Assembly (NCBI GenBank): GCA_018826255.1
Contig: JAHJZO010000042.1
Span: 1-33,972 of the forward strand
Direction: 5' to 3'
Source: Patescibacteria group bacterium
GTDB lineage: Bacteria > Patescibacteriota > Minisyncoccia > UBA10092
Length of the DNA stretch: 33,972 nucleotides
The notes below the pieces were generated by a model, which saw only the letters and a program-made list of their open reading frames with translations, was not told where the DNA came from and searched no databases. Every line of letters begins with the position of its first letter. The stretch's first letter is position 1. Positions 9,815 through 20,317 of the stretch are shown here, one piece after another. Made by a program: the position numbers and the translations under genes.

Positions 9815-12800
9815 ATGGCAAAATTCGCCCATCTTCATGTTCACTCTCACTACAGCTTGCTTGACGGCTTGGCGAAAATTGACGATCTGGTAAACCGCGC
9901 CAAAGAACTCGGGATGGAAGCTCTGGCATTGACCGATCATGGGACCATTTATGGCGCCGTCGAATTTTTTCAGAAAGCCAAACGAGCGGGGCTTAAGCCG
10001 ATCATTGGTTGCGAATTTTATGTGGCAAACGGCAGCATGGCCGACAAAAATCCCGGGCCCGGTAACAAACGATTTCATTTAACTCTTTTGGTAAAAAACA
10101 AAAACGGATATAAAAATCTGGTTAAATTGATAACCGGCGCTCATCTGGAGGGGTTTTATTACAAGCCAAGAATTGATAAAAATTTGCTGTGCCAGTACGC
10201 CGACGGATTAATTTGTCTTTCCGGCTGCATGCAGGGTGAAATCCCCCATCTGATATCTTCCAATAAAATAGAAACCGCCGAAGAAACAGCGCAAGAGTAT
10301 CAGGATATTTTTGGCAAAGATAATTTTTATATGGAAATCCAGCCGCATTTTGAAAAAGGCGGCAATAAAAATCTTCGCGCCAATTTAATAGAACTTTCAA
10401 AAAAACTTGAAATTCCTCTTGTCGCGTCAAACGATGTTCACTATATTTCAAAAGAAGACGAAGATTATCACGACGCGCTATTGGCAATCGGCACCGGAAA
10501 CAAAATCTCCGACTCAAATCGCTTATCGCTTAAGGGAATGGATTTGTCTTTCCAATCAGAAGAGGAAATGACCAGAATCTTTAGCGATATTCCGGAGGCG
10601 GTTAGCAATTCTCAAAAGATTGTTGATGCCGTTGATTTTGAATTTGAATTCGGCAATCCGCAATTCCCCCACTTTGAATTGCCGGAAGGTGAAACTGCGG
10701 AAAGTTACTTGGAAAAATTGGCGTTTTCTGGTTTTCAGAAAAAATTCAGTTATTCATCTTTAGCTGATGCGTCGCAAGAAATTCTTAACCGTTTCAAATT
10801 TGAACTTGGCGTTATCCAAAAAACCGGATTCGCTTCATATATTTTAATTGTTTGGGACATTGTTAATTGGGCAAAGAATCAAGGGATTGCCGTCGGTCCC
10901 GGCCGCGGTTCGGCCGCCGGTTCGCTAATTTTATATTCAATGGGCATTACCAATCTTGACCCGATAAAATATAACCTTCTTTTTGAAAGATTTTTAAATC
11001 CCGACCGCATAGCGCCGCCGGATATCGACCTTGATTTTGCCGACCACAGACGCAACGAAGTTTTGGAATATATCGCCAAAAAATATGGCCGCGAACATGT
11101 CGCTCAAATCATAACTTTCGGGACAATGGCGGCCCGCGCCGCCATACGCGACGCGGGCCGGGCTCTGGGATTCGGTTATGGTTTTTGCGACACCATCGCC
11201 AAAATGATTCCTTTCAATCCGACCCAAGGAATGAAAACCGGATGGCTTGAAAAATCGCTTCAAAATGTAGCCGAATTGAAACAAGCCGTGGACACCGACC
11301 CGCAAGCCCGTCAGTTGATTGAAACCGCGAAAAAATTGGAAGGTGTCGCCCGTCACGCTTCAACTCACGCTTGCGGAATCGTCATTACTAAAAATCCGAT
11401 TACCGAATACATGCCCCTTCAATGGGCCACCAAATCAAACGGTAAAAAAGACGGCGAGCAGGCGCTTGTGACCCAATACGACATGCGTTCGGTTGAGGCC
11501 TTGGGACTTTTGAAAATGGACATTTTGGGACTGCGGAACCTGACAACAATTGAAAAAACGCTTGAACTTATAGAAAAAAATTACAGCAAAAAAATAGACA
11601 TTTACAATATTCCTTTGGATGACGAAAAAACTTTTGAGCTTTTGAAAAAAGCCAACACTACCGGTGTTTTTCAATTGGAATCCGCCGGAATGCGGCGTTA
11701 TCTGAAAGAATTAAAGCCGACCACTTTGGAAGATATTATCGTTATGGTGGCGGCGTTTCGCCCCGGTCCGATGGAATTTATCCCCACTTATATCGCGCGA
11801 AAAAATGGCCTGGAAAGAGTCGAGTACCTGCATCCGAAATTGAAACCTATTTTGGAAAGCACTTACGGCGTCGCCATTTATCAAGAACAAGTCATTAAAA
11901 TTGCCAATCAAATGGCCGGCTTCACTCTTTCGGAAGCCGATGTCTTGAGAAAGGCTGTCGGTAAAAAAATAAAAAAGCTTCTTGATGAACAGTCGGAGAA
12001 ATTTATAAGCGGGCTTGTCACCAATGGCATTAGCTTGGCAACCGCGGAAAAAATATGGCAATTTATAGAACCGTTCGCGCGCTATGGCTTCAACAGGTCG
12101 CACGCCGCCTGTTACGCGCTTATCGCCTACCAAACGGCTTATCTAAAAACAAATTACCCGGCAGAATTTATGGCTTCTCTTCTGAATACGGAAAGTTTTG
12201 ATATGGATCGTGTCGCCATATTGATGAACGGAGCCAAAAAGATGGGCATAGATATTCTGCCCCCGGATATTAACGAAAGCCTGGAAAATTTCACTCTGGT
12301 TAAACATGAAAATGAAGGAATAAAAATCAGATTTGGTTTTTCGGCGGTAAAAAATTTGAGCGGGAACGCCATTTCAAGCATTATCGAAAAAAGAGAAAAT
12401 AACGGAAAATTTTTATCATTACAAAATTTTCTTGAAAGAACCCCCTCAACAAATTTAAATAAAAAGTCTCTTGAAGCGCTTACAAAATGCGGAGCTTTAG
12501 ATGCTTTTAACGAAAGACGAATGCTTAATAACAACATAGAAGAAATTCTGCGGTACTTAAGAGACGCCAACAAAAGCGCCGGGACTCCCCAAACAGGACT
12601 TTTTGAATCATATTCAACCGTCGCGCCGCTAAAATTAGCGAATGTTGAGCCGGCGGCAAAAAAAGAAAAACTGGCTTGGGAAAAAGAATTTTTGGGACTA
12701 TATATTCAGAACATCCGATGCAGGATTATCGTGAAATTATGGAGAAAAAATCGCTGATGATTCAAAAAATAAAACCTGCGTTGGTCGGACAAAAAATCGC

Positions 12801-13053
12801 CATCGGCGGCCTGATTTCCGGCATACAGAAGTTCGTCACCAAAAATGGCCGCTTGATGCTCTTTACAAAACTTGAGGATTGGGCTAATAAGATAGAGATA
12901 GTTGTTTTCCCCAATATATTGGAAAAAAATCCCGACATTTGGCGGGAAGACAATATTATTATCGTTCAGGGAAAAGTTTCTCAGCGCAATGGAACGCTTA
13001 GCGTAATTTGCGATGGCGCTCGGGAGTTTTTAATAAATGGAAAAAGAACTTAA
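9815..13053 (+). CDS. dnaE: DNA polymerase III subunit alpha, interrupted by a 1-nt frameshift near 12706
   Basis: ORF 9815..12757 has PHP motifs (FAHLHVHSHYSLLDG) and the polymerase core (PDIDLDF); the expected continuation GLYI|SEHPMQDY and OB-fold are in the -1 frame ORF 12676..13053. Confidence 0.93.
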
Positions 13054-13068
13054 AAAATAAATATTAAA

Positions 13069-14826
13069 ATGAAAAAATCAACAAAAATAGATACTATTCG
13101 CCACTCGTTGTCGCATTTAATGAGTATGGCGGTGCAAGAGCTTTATCCGAAGGTCGGATTGGGTGTCGGTCCGTTTATCGAAAACGGTTTTTATCAGGAT
13201 TACGATTTGCCGGAAGTTATTACGCCGGAAATTTTACCTTCACTTGAAAAGCGGATGAAGGAGCTGATCAAGGAGAATACTAAATTTGAACAGCACAACA
13301 TGGATTTTGATGAGGCCTATAAGTTTTATAAGCGCGACCCTTACAAAACAGGATTTATCGATGACTTAAAAGCCGCCGGAGAGAAAAAAGTCAGTTTTTA
13401 CAAATCCGGTTGGTTCGACAATCTCTGCGCCGGCCCGCATGTCAGTTCGGCTAAAGAAATTAATCCCGATGCTTTCAAGCTGATCTCAATCGCCGGCGCC
13501 TACTGGCGCGGAGACGAAAAAAACAAGATGCTCACCCGTATATATGGCGTGGCTTTTGAAACCGAAAAAGAACTGGAACATTATTTGTGGCAGCAGGAAG
13601 AGGCCAAAAAAAGGGATCATCGTATTATTGGAAAAAATTTAGACCTTTTCACTTTTTCCGATTTAGTCGGTAAGGGCCTGCCACTCTTTACCGAGAAGGG
13701 CTCCATAATCCGGCGCGAACTTGAAAGATTTATTGTTGACGAAGAAATAAAACGCGGATATAAGCATGTTTACACTCCGGAATTGGCAAAAGTAGAGCTT
13801 TACAAAACTTCCGGCCATTATCCCTATTACAAAGATACGATGTATCCCGTTATGAAAATTGATGAGGAAGAATTAATTTTGCGCCCTATGACTTGTCCGC
13901 ACCACTTCCAACTTTACGCCAGTAAACCCCATTCCTATAAAGAATTACCGCTCCGGATTGCCGAATTAGCCAAACAATTCCGCTATGAAAAATCCGGTGA
14001 ATTAACCGGTTTAATGCGCGTCCGCAGTTTCTGTTTGGCCGATGCCCATATTATCTGCCAAAAAGAACAAGCTACCGACGAAATTAATAGCGTGCTTGAT
14101 TTAATCGAATATGCCGCTTCCGCGTTGGGATTAAAAAAAGAAGAAAATTATCGGTATCGCCTATCTTTAGGCGATAGGACAGATACTAAAAAATATTATA
14201 AAGACGACCAGGCCTGGAATTTTGCCGAAAACATTTTACGTTCGGTATTAAAAGATAGAAAATCTCCGTTTTTTGAAGAAGAAAATGAGGCCGCTTTTTA
14301 CGGACCAAAAATAGACATTCAAATGAAGACCTTTTCTGGCAAAGAAGATACGGCTTTTACCGTTCAATACGATTTTGTTATGCCCAAAAGATTTAATCTT
14401 ACTTATATTGATGAGGCGGGCAAAAAACAAGAACCGATCGTTATTCATCGCTCGTCTATTGGAGCGATAGAACGGGTAATGGCCTTTTTAATCGAACACT
14501 ATGCCGGCGCTTTTCCGGTTTGGCTTTCCCCTGTTCAGGTAAAAATTCTTAATATAACTGACCGTAATTTGAAATATTCTGAAAAAATTCTGGAAGAACT
14601 TAAAAAAGAAGGAATTCGGACAGAATTAGGCAGCGACAATGAAACTATCGGAAAAAAGATTCGCGAATCTGAACTTGAAAAAATTCCCTATATTTTAATA
14701 GCCGGCGACAAAGAAGAAAAAAATGATTCAGTCGCGGTTCGCGAGAGAGGCAAAGGCGATCTGGGCGCGATGGAATTGAAAAAATTCATTGAAAAAATCA
14801 AAAAAGAAATTGAAAGCAAAAAATAA
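13069..14826 (+). CDS. thrS: Threonine--tRNA ligase
   Basis: 585 aa; class II motifs, LRPMTCPHHFQLY, RVRSFCLADAHI, HRSSIGAIERVMAFLIEHYAGAFPVWLSPVQ. Confidence 0.97.
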   Translation: MKKSTKIDTIRHSLSHLMSMAVQELYPKVGLGVGPFIENGFYQDYDLPEVITPEILPSLEKRMKELIKENTKFEQHNMDFDEAYKFYKRDPYKTGFIDDLKAAGEKKVSFYKSGWFDNLCAGPHVSSAKEINPDAFKLISIAGAYWRGDEKNKMLTRIYGVAFETEKELEHYLWQQEEAKKRDHRIIGKNLDLFTFSDLVGKGLPLFTEKGSIIRRELERFIVDEEIKRGYKHVYTPELAKVELYKTSGHYPYYKDTMYPVMKIDEEELILRPMTCPHHFQLYASKPHSYKELPLRIAELAKQFRYEKSGELTGLMRVRSFCLADAHIICQKEQATDEINSVLDLIEYAASALGLKKEENYRYRLSLGDRTDTKKYYKDDQAWNFAENILRSVLKDRKSPFFEEENEAAFYGPKIDIQMKTFSGKEDTAFTVQYDFVMPKRFNLTYIDEAGKKQEPIVIHRSSIGAIERVMAFLIEHYAGAFPVWLSPVQVKILNITDRNLKYSEKILEELKKEGIRTELGSDNETIGKKIRESELEKIPYILIAGDKEEKNDSVAVRERGKGDLGAMELKKFIEKIKKEIESKK

Positions 14827-15703
14827 AATAATCGTGGTTGTTGGGCCAACGGCTTCCGGGAAAAGCGCGCTTGCGATAAAACTCGCCAAAAAATTTGGCG
14901 GTGAAATTATTTCCGCCGATTCGCGGCAAGTTTATGAAAGGATGGATATCGGTACCGGCAAAATTACCAAAAAAGAGATGACGAAAATCCCCCATCACCT
15001 TCTAGATGCCGCCAATCCCAAAAGGCAATTTTCCGTTGCCCAATACAAACGATTGGCCAATAAAGAAATTAAAAAAATAATTCGCCGTGGGAAAATTCCC
15101 ATTATTTGCGGCGGAACAGGCTTTTATATTCAATCAATAACGGAAAATATTTCCATTCCGGAAATAAAGCCCGATAAAAAATTAAGGGCTACGCTTGAGA
15201 AAAAAACAACAAAAGAATTGTTTAGCCAATTAAAGAAACTGGACCCACGGCGGGCAAAAAACATAGACCGGAACAATCGCCGCCGTTTAATTAGAGCGTT
15301 GGAAATAATTATTAAATCCGGAAATAAAGTTCCTCCGCTTAAATCCACGCCCGAATATGAAGCGTTATTTATCGGCATAAGACGCGGTATGAAAGAGTTG
15401 AAAGAATTAATAAAAACACGACTTTTGAAACGACTTAAAATAGGAATGGTTAAAGAAGTTATAAATCTGAAAAAATCCGGCTTGAGTTGGAAGCGACTTG
15501 AGGATTTCGGCCTGGAATACCGCTATGTCGCCTATTATCTTCAAAACAAGTTGTCTTACGATGAAATGATTGCCAAGCTTCAAAAAGAAATAGAGCATTA
15601 CGCCAAGCGCCAAATGACTTGGTTCAATCGCAACAAAAAAATTCGCTGGGTTGCGAATTCAAAACAAGTCGGAAAATTAACTAAAAAATTCTTACTTCAG
15701 TAA
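14789..15703 (+). CDS. miaA: tRNA dimethylallyltransferase
   Basis: 304 aa; VVVGPTASGKSALA, ISADSRQVYERMDIGTGK, YAKRQMTWFNR; overlaps the thrS 3' end by 38 nt. Confidence 0.95.
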   Translation: MKKSKKKLKAKNKIIVVVGPTASGKSALAIKLAKKFGGEIISADSRQVYERMDIGTGKITKKEMTKIPHHLLDAANPKRQFSVAQYKRLANKEIKKIIRRGKIPIICGGTGFYIQSITENISIPEIKPDKKLRATLEKKTTKELFSQLKKLDPRRAKNIDRNNRRRLIRALEIIIKSGNKVPPLKSTPEYEALFIGIRRGMKELKELIKTRLLKRLKIGMVKEVINLKKSGLSWKRLEDFGLEYRYVAYYLQNKLSYDEMIAKLQKEIEHYAKRQMTWFNRNKKIRWVANSKQVGKLTKKFLLQ

Positions 15704-17146
15704 TTTTTTGAGAATATCGGAAATGATTTCCGGATTGGCTTTGCCGCGAGTGACGGCCATAACCTGCCCGATTAAAAATTGCAAAGACGCTTCTTTGCCC
15801 TTTTTATAATCTGCAACTGCCGCTTGATTTTTACTTATTATTTTTTCAGCGGCTTTCTTGAGCTCATCAGTATCTTGAACCTGTCCCAAATCTTTTTCAT
15901 CAATAATATTGGAAGGGTCTTTTCCGGTTGCCCACATCTCTTTAAGAACTTCTTTAGCGGCCGACGTGGTTATGTCTCCTTTATGGACTAGACCAACCAA
16001 TTCGGCAAAATCTTCAGCGGTTATTCTGGTGTCATCAACTTCGGCCGAGGATTTGTTCAAAAGCCCTAAAAAATCACCTAAAATATAATTGGCGGATAAA
16101 TTGGCAAGCTTGTTTTTGTCGCCACTTTCCAAGTTCATAAGTTCACTTAAAACATTTTCAAAAAACCCTGCGAGCTTTTTATTATTAACCAAAATATTAA
16201 TCTGATTATCTGTCAATCCGTATTCTGATTTAAATCTTTTCCTTTTGCCACTTGGCAATTCGGGTAATCCGGTTTCGATTTCTTTAACCAATTCGACGTT
16301 AGTTTTCAAGAGCGGTAAATCCGGTTCGGGGAAATATCTGTAATCATGGGACTCTTCCTTGGTTCTTTGCAATACCGTTTCCCCTTTTGATTCGTTCCAG
16401 CCGTATGTTTGCTGAACAATTTTTTCGCCGCGCTCAAGAATTTTCGTCTGCCGCTTTATTTCAAAATCTATCGCATCGCGGACCGCTTTAAAAGAATTTA
16501 AGTTTTTAACTTCAACTTTAGTGCCAAGTTCTTTAGCGCCAACCGGCTTTAATGAGAGATTGGCCTCTACCCGCAATTGTCCTTTTTCCATATCCGCATC
16601 GGAAACCCCTAGATATCTCAAAGCTAATTGAAGCTCTTGGGCAAAGGCGACGGCTTCTTTCCCGGAAGTTATGTCGGGCTCAGTGACGAGCTCCATCAAA
16701 GGCACGCCCGCACGGTTAAAGTCAACCAAAGAATGACCAATATGGCCGAAATGAATCAGCCGGCCGGTATCCTCTTCAAGATGCACCCGTGTTATTTTTA
16801 TTTTTTTTGCTATGCCCGGGATACTTAATTCTCCGCCCAAACAAATCGGCTTATCGTATTGAGATATTTGATAACCCTTCGGTAAATCGGGATAGAAATA
16901 ATTTTTTCTGTCCCATTTGGTAATTTCCGGAATTTTACTTTTCAAAGCTAAACCGACTTTTATAACTTTATCAACCGCCTCTCTGTTTATAACGGGCAAA
17001 GTCCCCGGCTGGCCGGTGCAGATAGGGCAAATATTAAAATTGGGATGATGTTCGTCCGGGTCGTTTTTACAGGCACAAAACATCTTTGTTTTCGTCTTCA
17101 GTTCCGCGTGTATTTCCAACCCGATAACTGGTTCGTATTTTGTCAT
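15692..17146 (-). CDS. gatB: Asp-tRNA(Asn)/Glu-tRNA(Gln) amidotransferase subunit B
   Basis: MTKYEPVIGLEIHAELKTKTKMFC start at 17146; PDLPKGYQISQYDKPI; DYRYFPEPDLP. Confidence 0.97.
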   Translation of the reverse strand: MTKYEPVIGLEIHAELKTKTKMFCACKNDPDEHHPNFNICPICTGQPGTLPVINREAVDKVIKVGLALKSKIPEITKWDRKNYFYPDLPKGYQISQYDKPICLGGELSIPGIAKKIKITRVHLEEDTGRLIHFGHIGHSLVDFNRAGVPLMELVTEPDITSGKEAVAFAQELQLALRYLGVSDADMEKGQLRVEANLSLKPVGAKELGTKVEVKNLNSFKAVRDAIDFEIKRQTKILERGEKIVQQTYGWNESKGETVLQRTKEESHDYRYFPEPDLPLLKTNVELVKEIETGLPELPSGKRKRFKSEYGLTDNQINILVNNKKLAGFFENVLSELMNLESGDKNKLANLSANYILGDFLGLLNKSSAEVDDTRITAEDFAELVGLVHKGDITTSAAKEVLKEMWATGKDPSNIIDEKDLGQVQDTDELKKAAEKIISKNQAAVADYKKGKEASLQFLIGQVMAVTRGKANPEIISDILKKLLK

Positions 17147-17164
17147 GACTCCAGAATACCACAA

Positions 17165-17590
17165 TTACTTCTGGATTTCGATTCCCATTGAACGGGCGGT
17201 GCCCATGATGATTTTTTCCGCAGCGCCAATATCATTGGCGTTTAAATCAACCATTTTCTTTTCGGCAATTTCACGAATTTGCGCCATAGTGACTTTACCA
17301 ACTTTGATCTTCTTCGGATTAGCGCTGGCCTTTTCAATGCCCGCCGCTTTTTTAAGTAAAGACGCCGCCGGTGATGTTTTGAATCTCATATCAAAAGTTC
17401 GGTCTTCATAAACCGTAACTTCAACCGGAATAATATCACCGGCCATTTCTTTGGTAGCGACATTAAATTTGCTGACAAACTCGCCGATATTAAGGCCGTG
17501 CGGGCCCAAGGCCGTGCCAACCGGCGGCTGGGCTGTCGCCGCTCCGGCGGGAATTTGTATTTTTATAATTGTTTTTATTTTCTTTGCCAT
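17165..17590 (-). CDS. rplK: 50S ribosomal protein L11
   Basis: 141 aa; [26 protein letters not shown]...[13 protein letters not shown]. Confidence 0.98.
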   Translation of the reverse strand: MAKKIKTIIKIQIPAGAATAQPPVGTALGPHGLNIGEFVSKFNVATKEMAGDIIPVEVTVYEDRTFDMRFKTSPAASLLKKAAGIEKASANPKKIKVGKVTMAQIREIAEKKMVDLNANDIGAAEKIIMGTARSMGIEIQK

Positions 17591-17593
17591 ATT

Positions 17594-18136
17594 TTATAAT
17601 TTTTTTATTTGAAGCGAGTCAAGTTCAACCGCCGTTTCGCGACCGAACATTGAAATTAATACTTTAACCTTGCCATGGTCTTCATCTACTTCATTAACTT
17701 TGCCGTCAAAATCTTTAAATGGCCCATCAACTATTTTAACCGGATCGCCGACCGAAAATTCAATTTTGTATTTTGATTCTCCGCCGCTCATCCGTCTTTG
17801 AAGGTCAGTTATTTCCCCTGCCGAAACCGGAATGGGCATCGTCCCCGAACCGATAAAGCCGGTAACGCGCGGCGTGTTTCTGACCACATACCACGAATCA
17901 TCGGTAACAATCATCTCAACCAAAACATAGCCCGGATAAATTTTTTCTTCAATTACCCGCCGTTTGCCGTCTTTAATCTTAATTTTCTTTTCTTTCGGAA
18001 CCAGAACATTAAAAATTTTATCCTGCATATCCAGGGATTCAATTCTCTGTTTCAAATTGCGCGCCACCGCGTCTTCATAACCGGAATAGGTATGAAGCAC
18101 GTACCAGTTTCTGCCTTGTGACTGTTGCCGTGTCAT
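17594..18136 (-). CDS. nusG: Transcription termination/antitermination protein NusG
   Basis: 180 aa; WYVLHTYSGYEDAVARNL, PGYVLVEM, KOW domain; rplK-nusG-secE order. Confidence 0.97.
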   Translation of the reverse strand: MTRQQSQGRNWYVLHTYSGYEDAVARNLKQRIESLDMQDKIFNVLVPKEKKIKIKDGKRRVIEEKIYPGYVLVEMIVTDDSWYVVRNTPRVTGFIGSGTMPIPVSAGEITDLQRRMSGGESKYKIEFSVGDPVKIVDGPFKDFDGKVNEVDEDHGKVKVLISMFGRETAVELDSLQIKKL

Positions 18137-18139
18137 AGT

Positions 18140-18334
18140 TTATCTAAATAGAAAAATGTCCAGGCCCAAGCCGAAAAAGTAGTCTAAGACGCTCAAAAAT
18201 ACCGCCGTAGTAGCAGAAACACCGATAACTATCAATGTATACTTAACAGTAGTGTCTTTGGATGGCCACTCAACTTTGCTCATTTCAACTTTTACTTCTT
18301 TGAAATAATTTTTTATTTTTTCCAAATTGCCCAT
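18140..18334 (-). CDS. secE: Preprotein translocase subunit SecE
   Basis: 64 aa; YFKEVKVEMSKVEWPSKDTTVKYTLIVIGVS. Confidence 0.93.
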   Translation of the reverse strand: MGNLEKIKNYFKEVKVEMSKVEWPSKDTTVKYTLIVIGVSATTAVFLSVLDYFFGLGLDIFLFR

Positions 18335-18364
18335 AAATCGGGTGTTAGAATAACAAATAATAAA

Positions 18365-20317
18365 TTAAATGTCAAGGTTTTTGACTGTTTTGGCATGTAG
18401 CTGGATGAACCTCTTACGTGGGGCTACTTCGTCGCCCATTAATATATCAAACACTTTATCGGCTTTATCGGCGTCTTCAACACTGATTTGCTTCATGCTT
18501 CTGCTTTCCGGATTCATTGTCGTTTCCCAAAGTTGATCGGGATTCATTTCGCCCAAACCTTTATAGCGTTGAATGTTGGGATTTAATATTTTGTCTTTTT
18601 TGAAATCCCCCAAAATTTCCGCCTTATCTTCATCGGTATAGGCGTACTCGGATCTTTTTCCGCTTGAAATTTTATAAAGCGGCGGCTCGGCTACGTATAT
18701 GTGCCCCTGGTTTATCAATTCCGGAAAATAGCGAAAAAATAAGGTTAAAAGCAGCGTTCTAATGTGCGCGCCGTCAACATCCGCATCGGTCATAATTATA
18801 ATCCGTCCATAACGCAACTTCGAAATATCAAACTCTTCGGCAATGGCCGTGCCAAGCGCGATAACCAGCGCCCTGATTTCTTTGAAAGCCAATATCTTGT
18901 CAATTCTTGCTTTTTCAACATTTAAAATCTTGCCGCGCAGAGGCAAAATTGCCTGGAATTTCCTATCGCGCCCCTGTTTTGCCGAACCACCGGCCGAATC
19001 GCCTTCAACAATAAATAATTCCGATTCCACGGGGTCGTCGCTAGAACAGTCGGCCAATTTGCCGGGCAAGGCCAATCCTTCCATAATTCCTTTTCTCAAC
19101 ACTGTTTCCCGCGCCGCTTTAGCCGCTTTTCTGGCTTTCGACGCTAAAATTGTTCTTTCTAAAATTTTCTTCGCATCAGATGGATTTTTTTCAAGCCACT
19201 CTCCCAAGGACTCTCCAATTACCGCTTCTGTGGCGGTTCTGGCTTCAGGATTTCCCAATTTTGCCTTGGTTTGTCCCTCAAATTGCGGTTCTTGTAATTT
19301 AACGCTTATAGCGACCGTAAGCCCTTCACGCACATCTTCACCGGTAAGATTATCTTCCGAATCTTTTACATAACCATTTTTGCGGGCATAGTCGTTAAGC
19401 GTCCTTGTAAGCGCGGTCCTAAAACCTGTGGCATGCATTCCGCCCTCCCCCGTGTGGATGTTATTGGCAAAACTTAACTCCTCGGTCTGCATGTCTTCGG
19501 TATATTGAAATGCCGTTTCCACCACTATGTCATCATAAGTTTTTTCAACATAAAAAATATTTTCCTGAATGGGTTTTTCATTTTTATTTAAAAAGCGAAT
19601 GAAAGAAATTAAACCGCCCTCAAAATAAAAGGTGAAAGAGACGGGAATTTTTTTCCTTTCATCGCGGAAAATTATTTTAACGCCCTTTGTTAAATAAGCT
19701 TGTTCGCGCAAGTGTTCCAAAATTCTTTTTTCGTCAAACCACTCCCCTCCTTTTTCAAAAGTATTGAAAATTTCCTGATCGGGCTCAAAAGTAACTATAG
19801 TACCAGTTATTTTAGAAGTGCCGGTTTTTTTAACTTTTCCGGTTGGCTTGCCTCGTTCGTATTCTTGAGTCCAAATAGCGCCATCCCGGCAGACATCAAC
19901 CTTCAGCCAGCGCGATAAAGCGTTAACAACTGAAACACCGACTCCGTGAAGACCACCGGAAATTTTATATGACTCGCCGCCGAACTTGCCACCCGCGTGA
20001 AGAGTGGTCATAACCGTTTCAAGGGCCGATTTTTTGGTTTGTTTGTGAGTTTCAACCGGAATACCGCGTCCGTCATCAGTTACTTTAACTTTATTTTCTG
20101 GAAGTAAAACAATTTCTATATTTTTGGCATATCCTCCCATTGCTTCGTCCAGAGAGTTGTCAAAAACTTCCCAAACCAAATGATGCAGACCGTCAGGACC
20201 TGTTGAACCAATATACATCCCCGGCCGTTTTCTGACCGGATCAAGGCCTTCCAAAACATAAATGTCTTTGGCTGTATATGTTGGTTCTTTTTTTGTTTTT
20301 ATTTTTTCTTTTGCCAT
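18365..20317 (-). CDS. gyrB: DNA gyrase subunit B
   Basis: 650 aa; GLDPVRKRPGMYIGSTGPDGLHHLVWEVFDNSLDEA, VEGDSAGGSAKQGRDRKFQAILPLRGKILNVEKA. Confidence 0.97.
   Translation of the reverse strand: MAKEKIKTKKEPTYTAKDIYVLEGLDPVRKRPGMYIGSTGPDGLHHLVWEVFDNSLDEAMGGYAKNIEIVLLPENKVKVTDDGRGIPVETHKQTKKSALETVMTTLHAGGKFGGESYKISGGLHGVGVSVVNALSRWLKVDVCRDGAIWTQEYERGKPTGKVKKTGTSKITGTIVTFEPDQEIFNTFEKGGEWFDEKRILEHLREQAYLTKGVKIIFRDERKKIPVSFTFYFEGGLISFIRFLNKNEKPIQENIFYVEKTYDDIVVETAFQYTEDMQTEELSFANNIHTGEGGMHATGFRTALTRTLNDYARKNGYVKDSEDNLTGEDVREGLTVAISVKLQEPQFEGQTKAKLGNPEARTATEAVIGESLGEWLEKNPSDAKKILERTILASKARKAAKAARETVLRKGIMEGLALPGKLADCSSDDPVESELFIVEGDSAGGSAKQGRDRKFQAILPLRGKILNVEKARIDKILAFKEIRALVIALGTAIAEEFDISKLRYGRIIIMTDADVDGAHIRTLLLTLFFRYFPELINQGHIYVAEPPLYKISSGKRSEYAYTDEDKAEILGDFKKDKILNPNIQRYKGLGEMNPDQLWETTMNPESRSMKQISVEDADKADKVFDILMGDEVAPRKRFIQLHAKTVKNLDI

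Noticed and set aside
9719-10078. 119-aa minus-strand ORF over the dnaE start
   Set aside because: Antisense to dnaE PHP domain and its promoter; no recognisable motif.
12681-12706. Programmed -1 frameshifting in dnaE as the preferred explanation
   Set aside because: No canonical X-XXY-YYZ heptamer, and the homologous junction lies downstream at GLYI|SEHP, which fits a one-base deletion; ligA shows a similar lesion.
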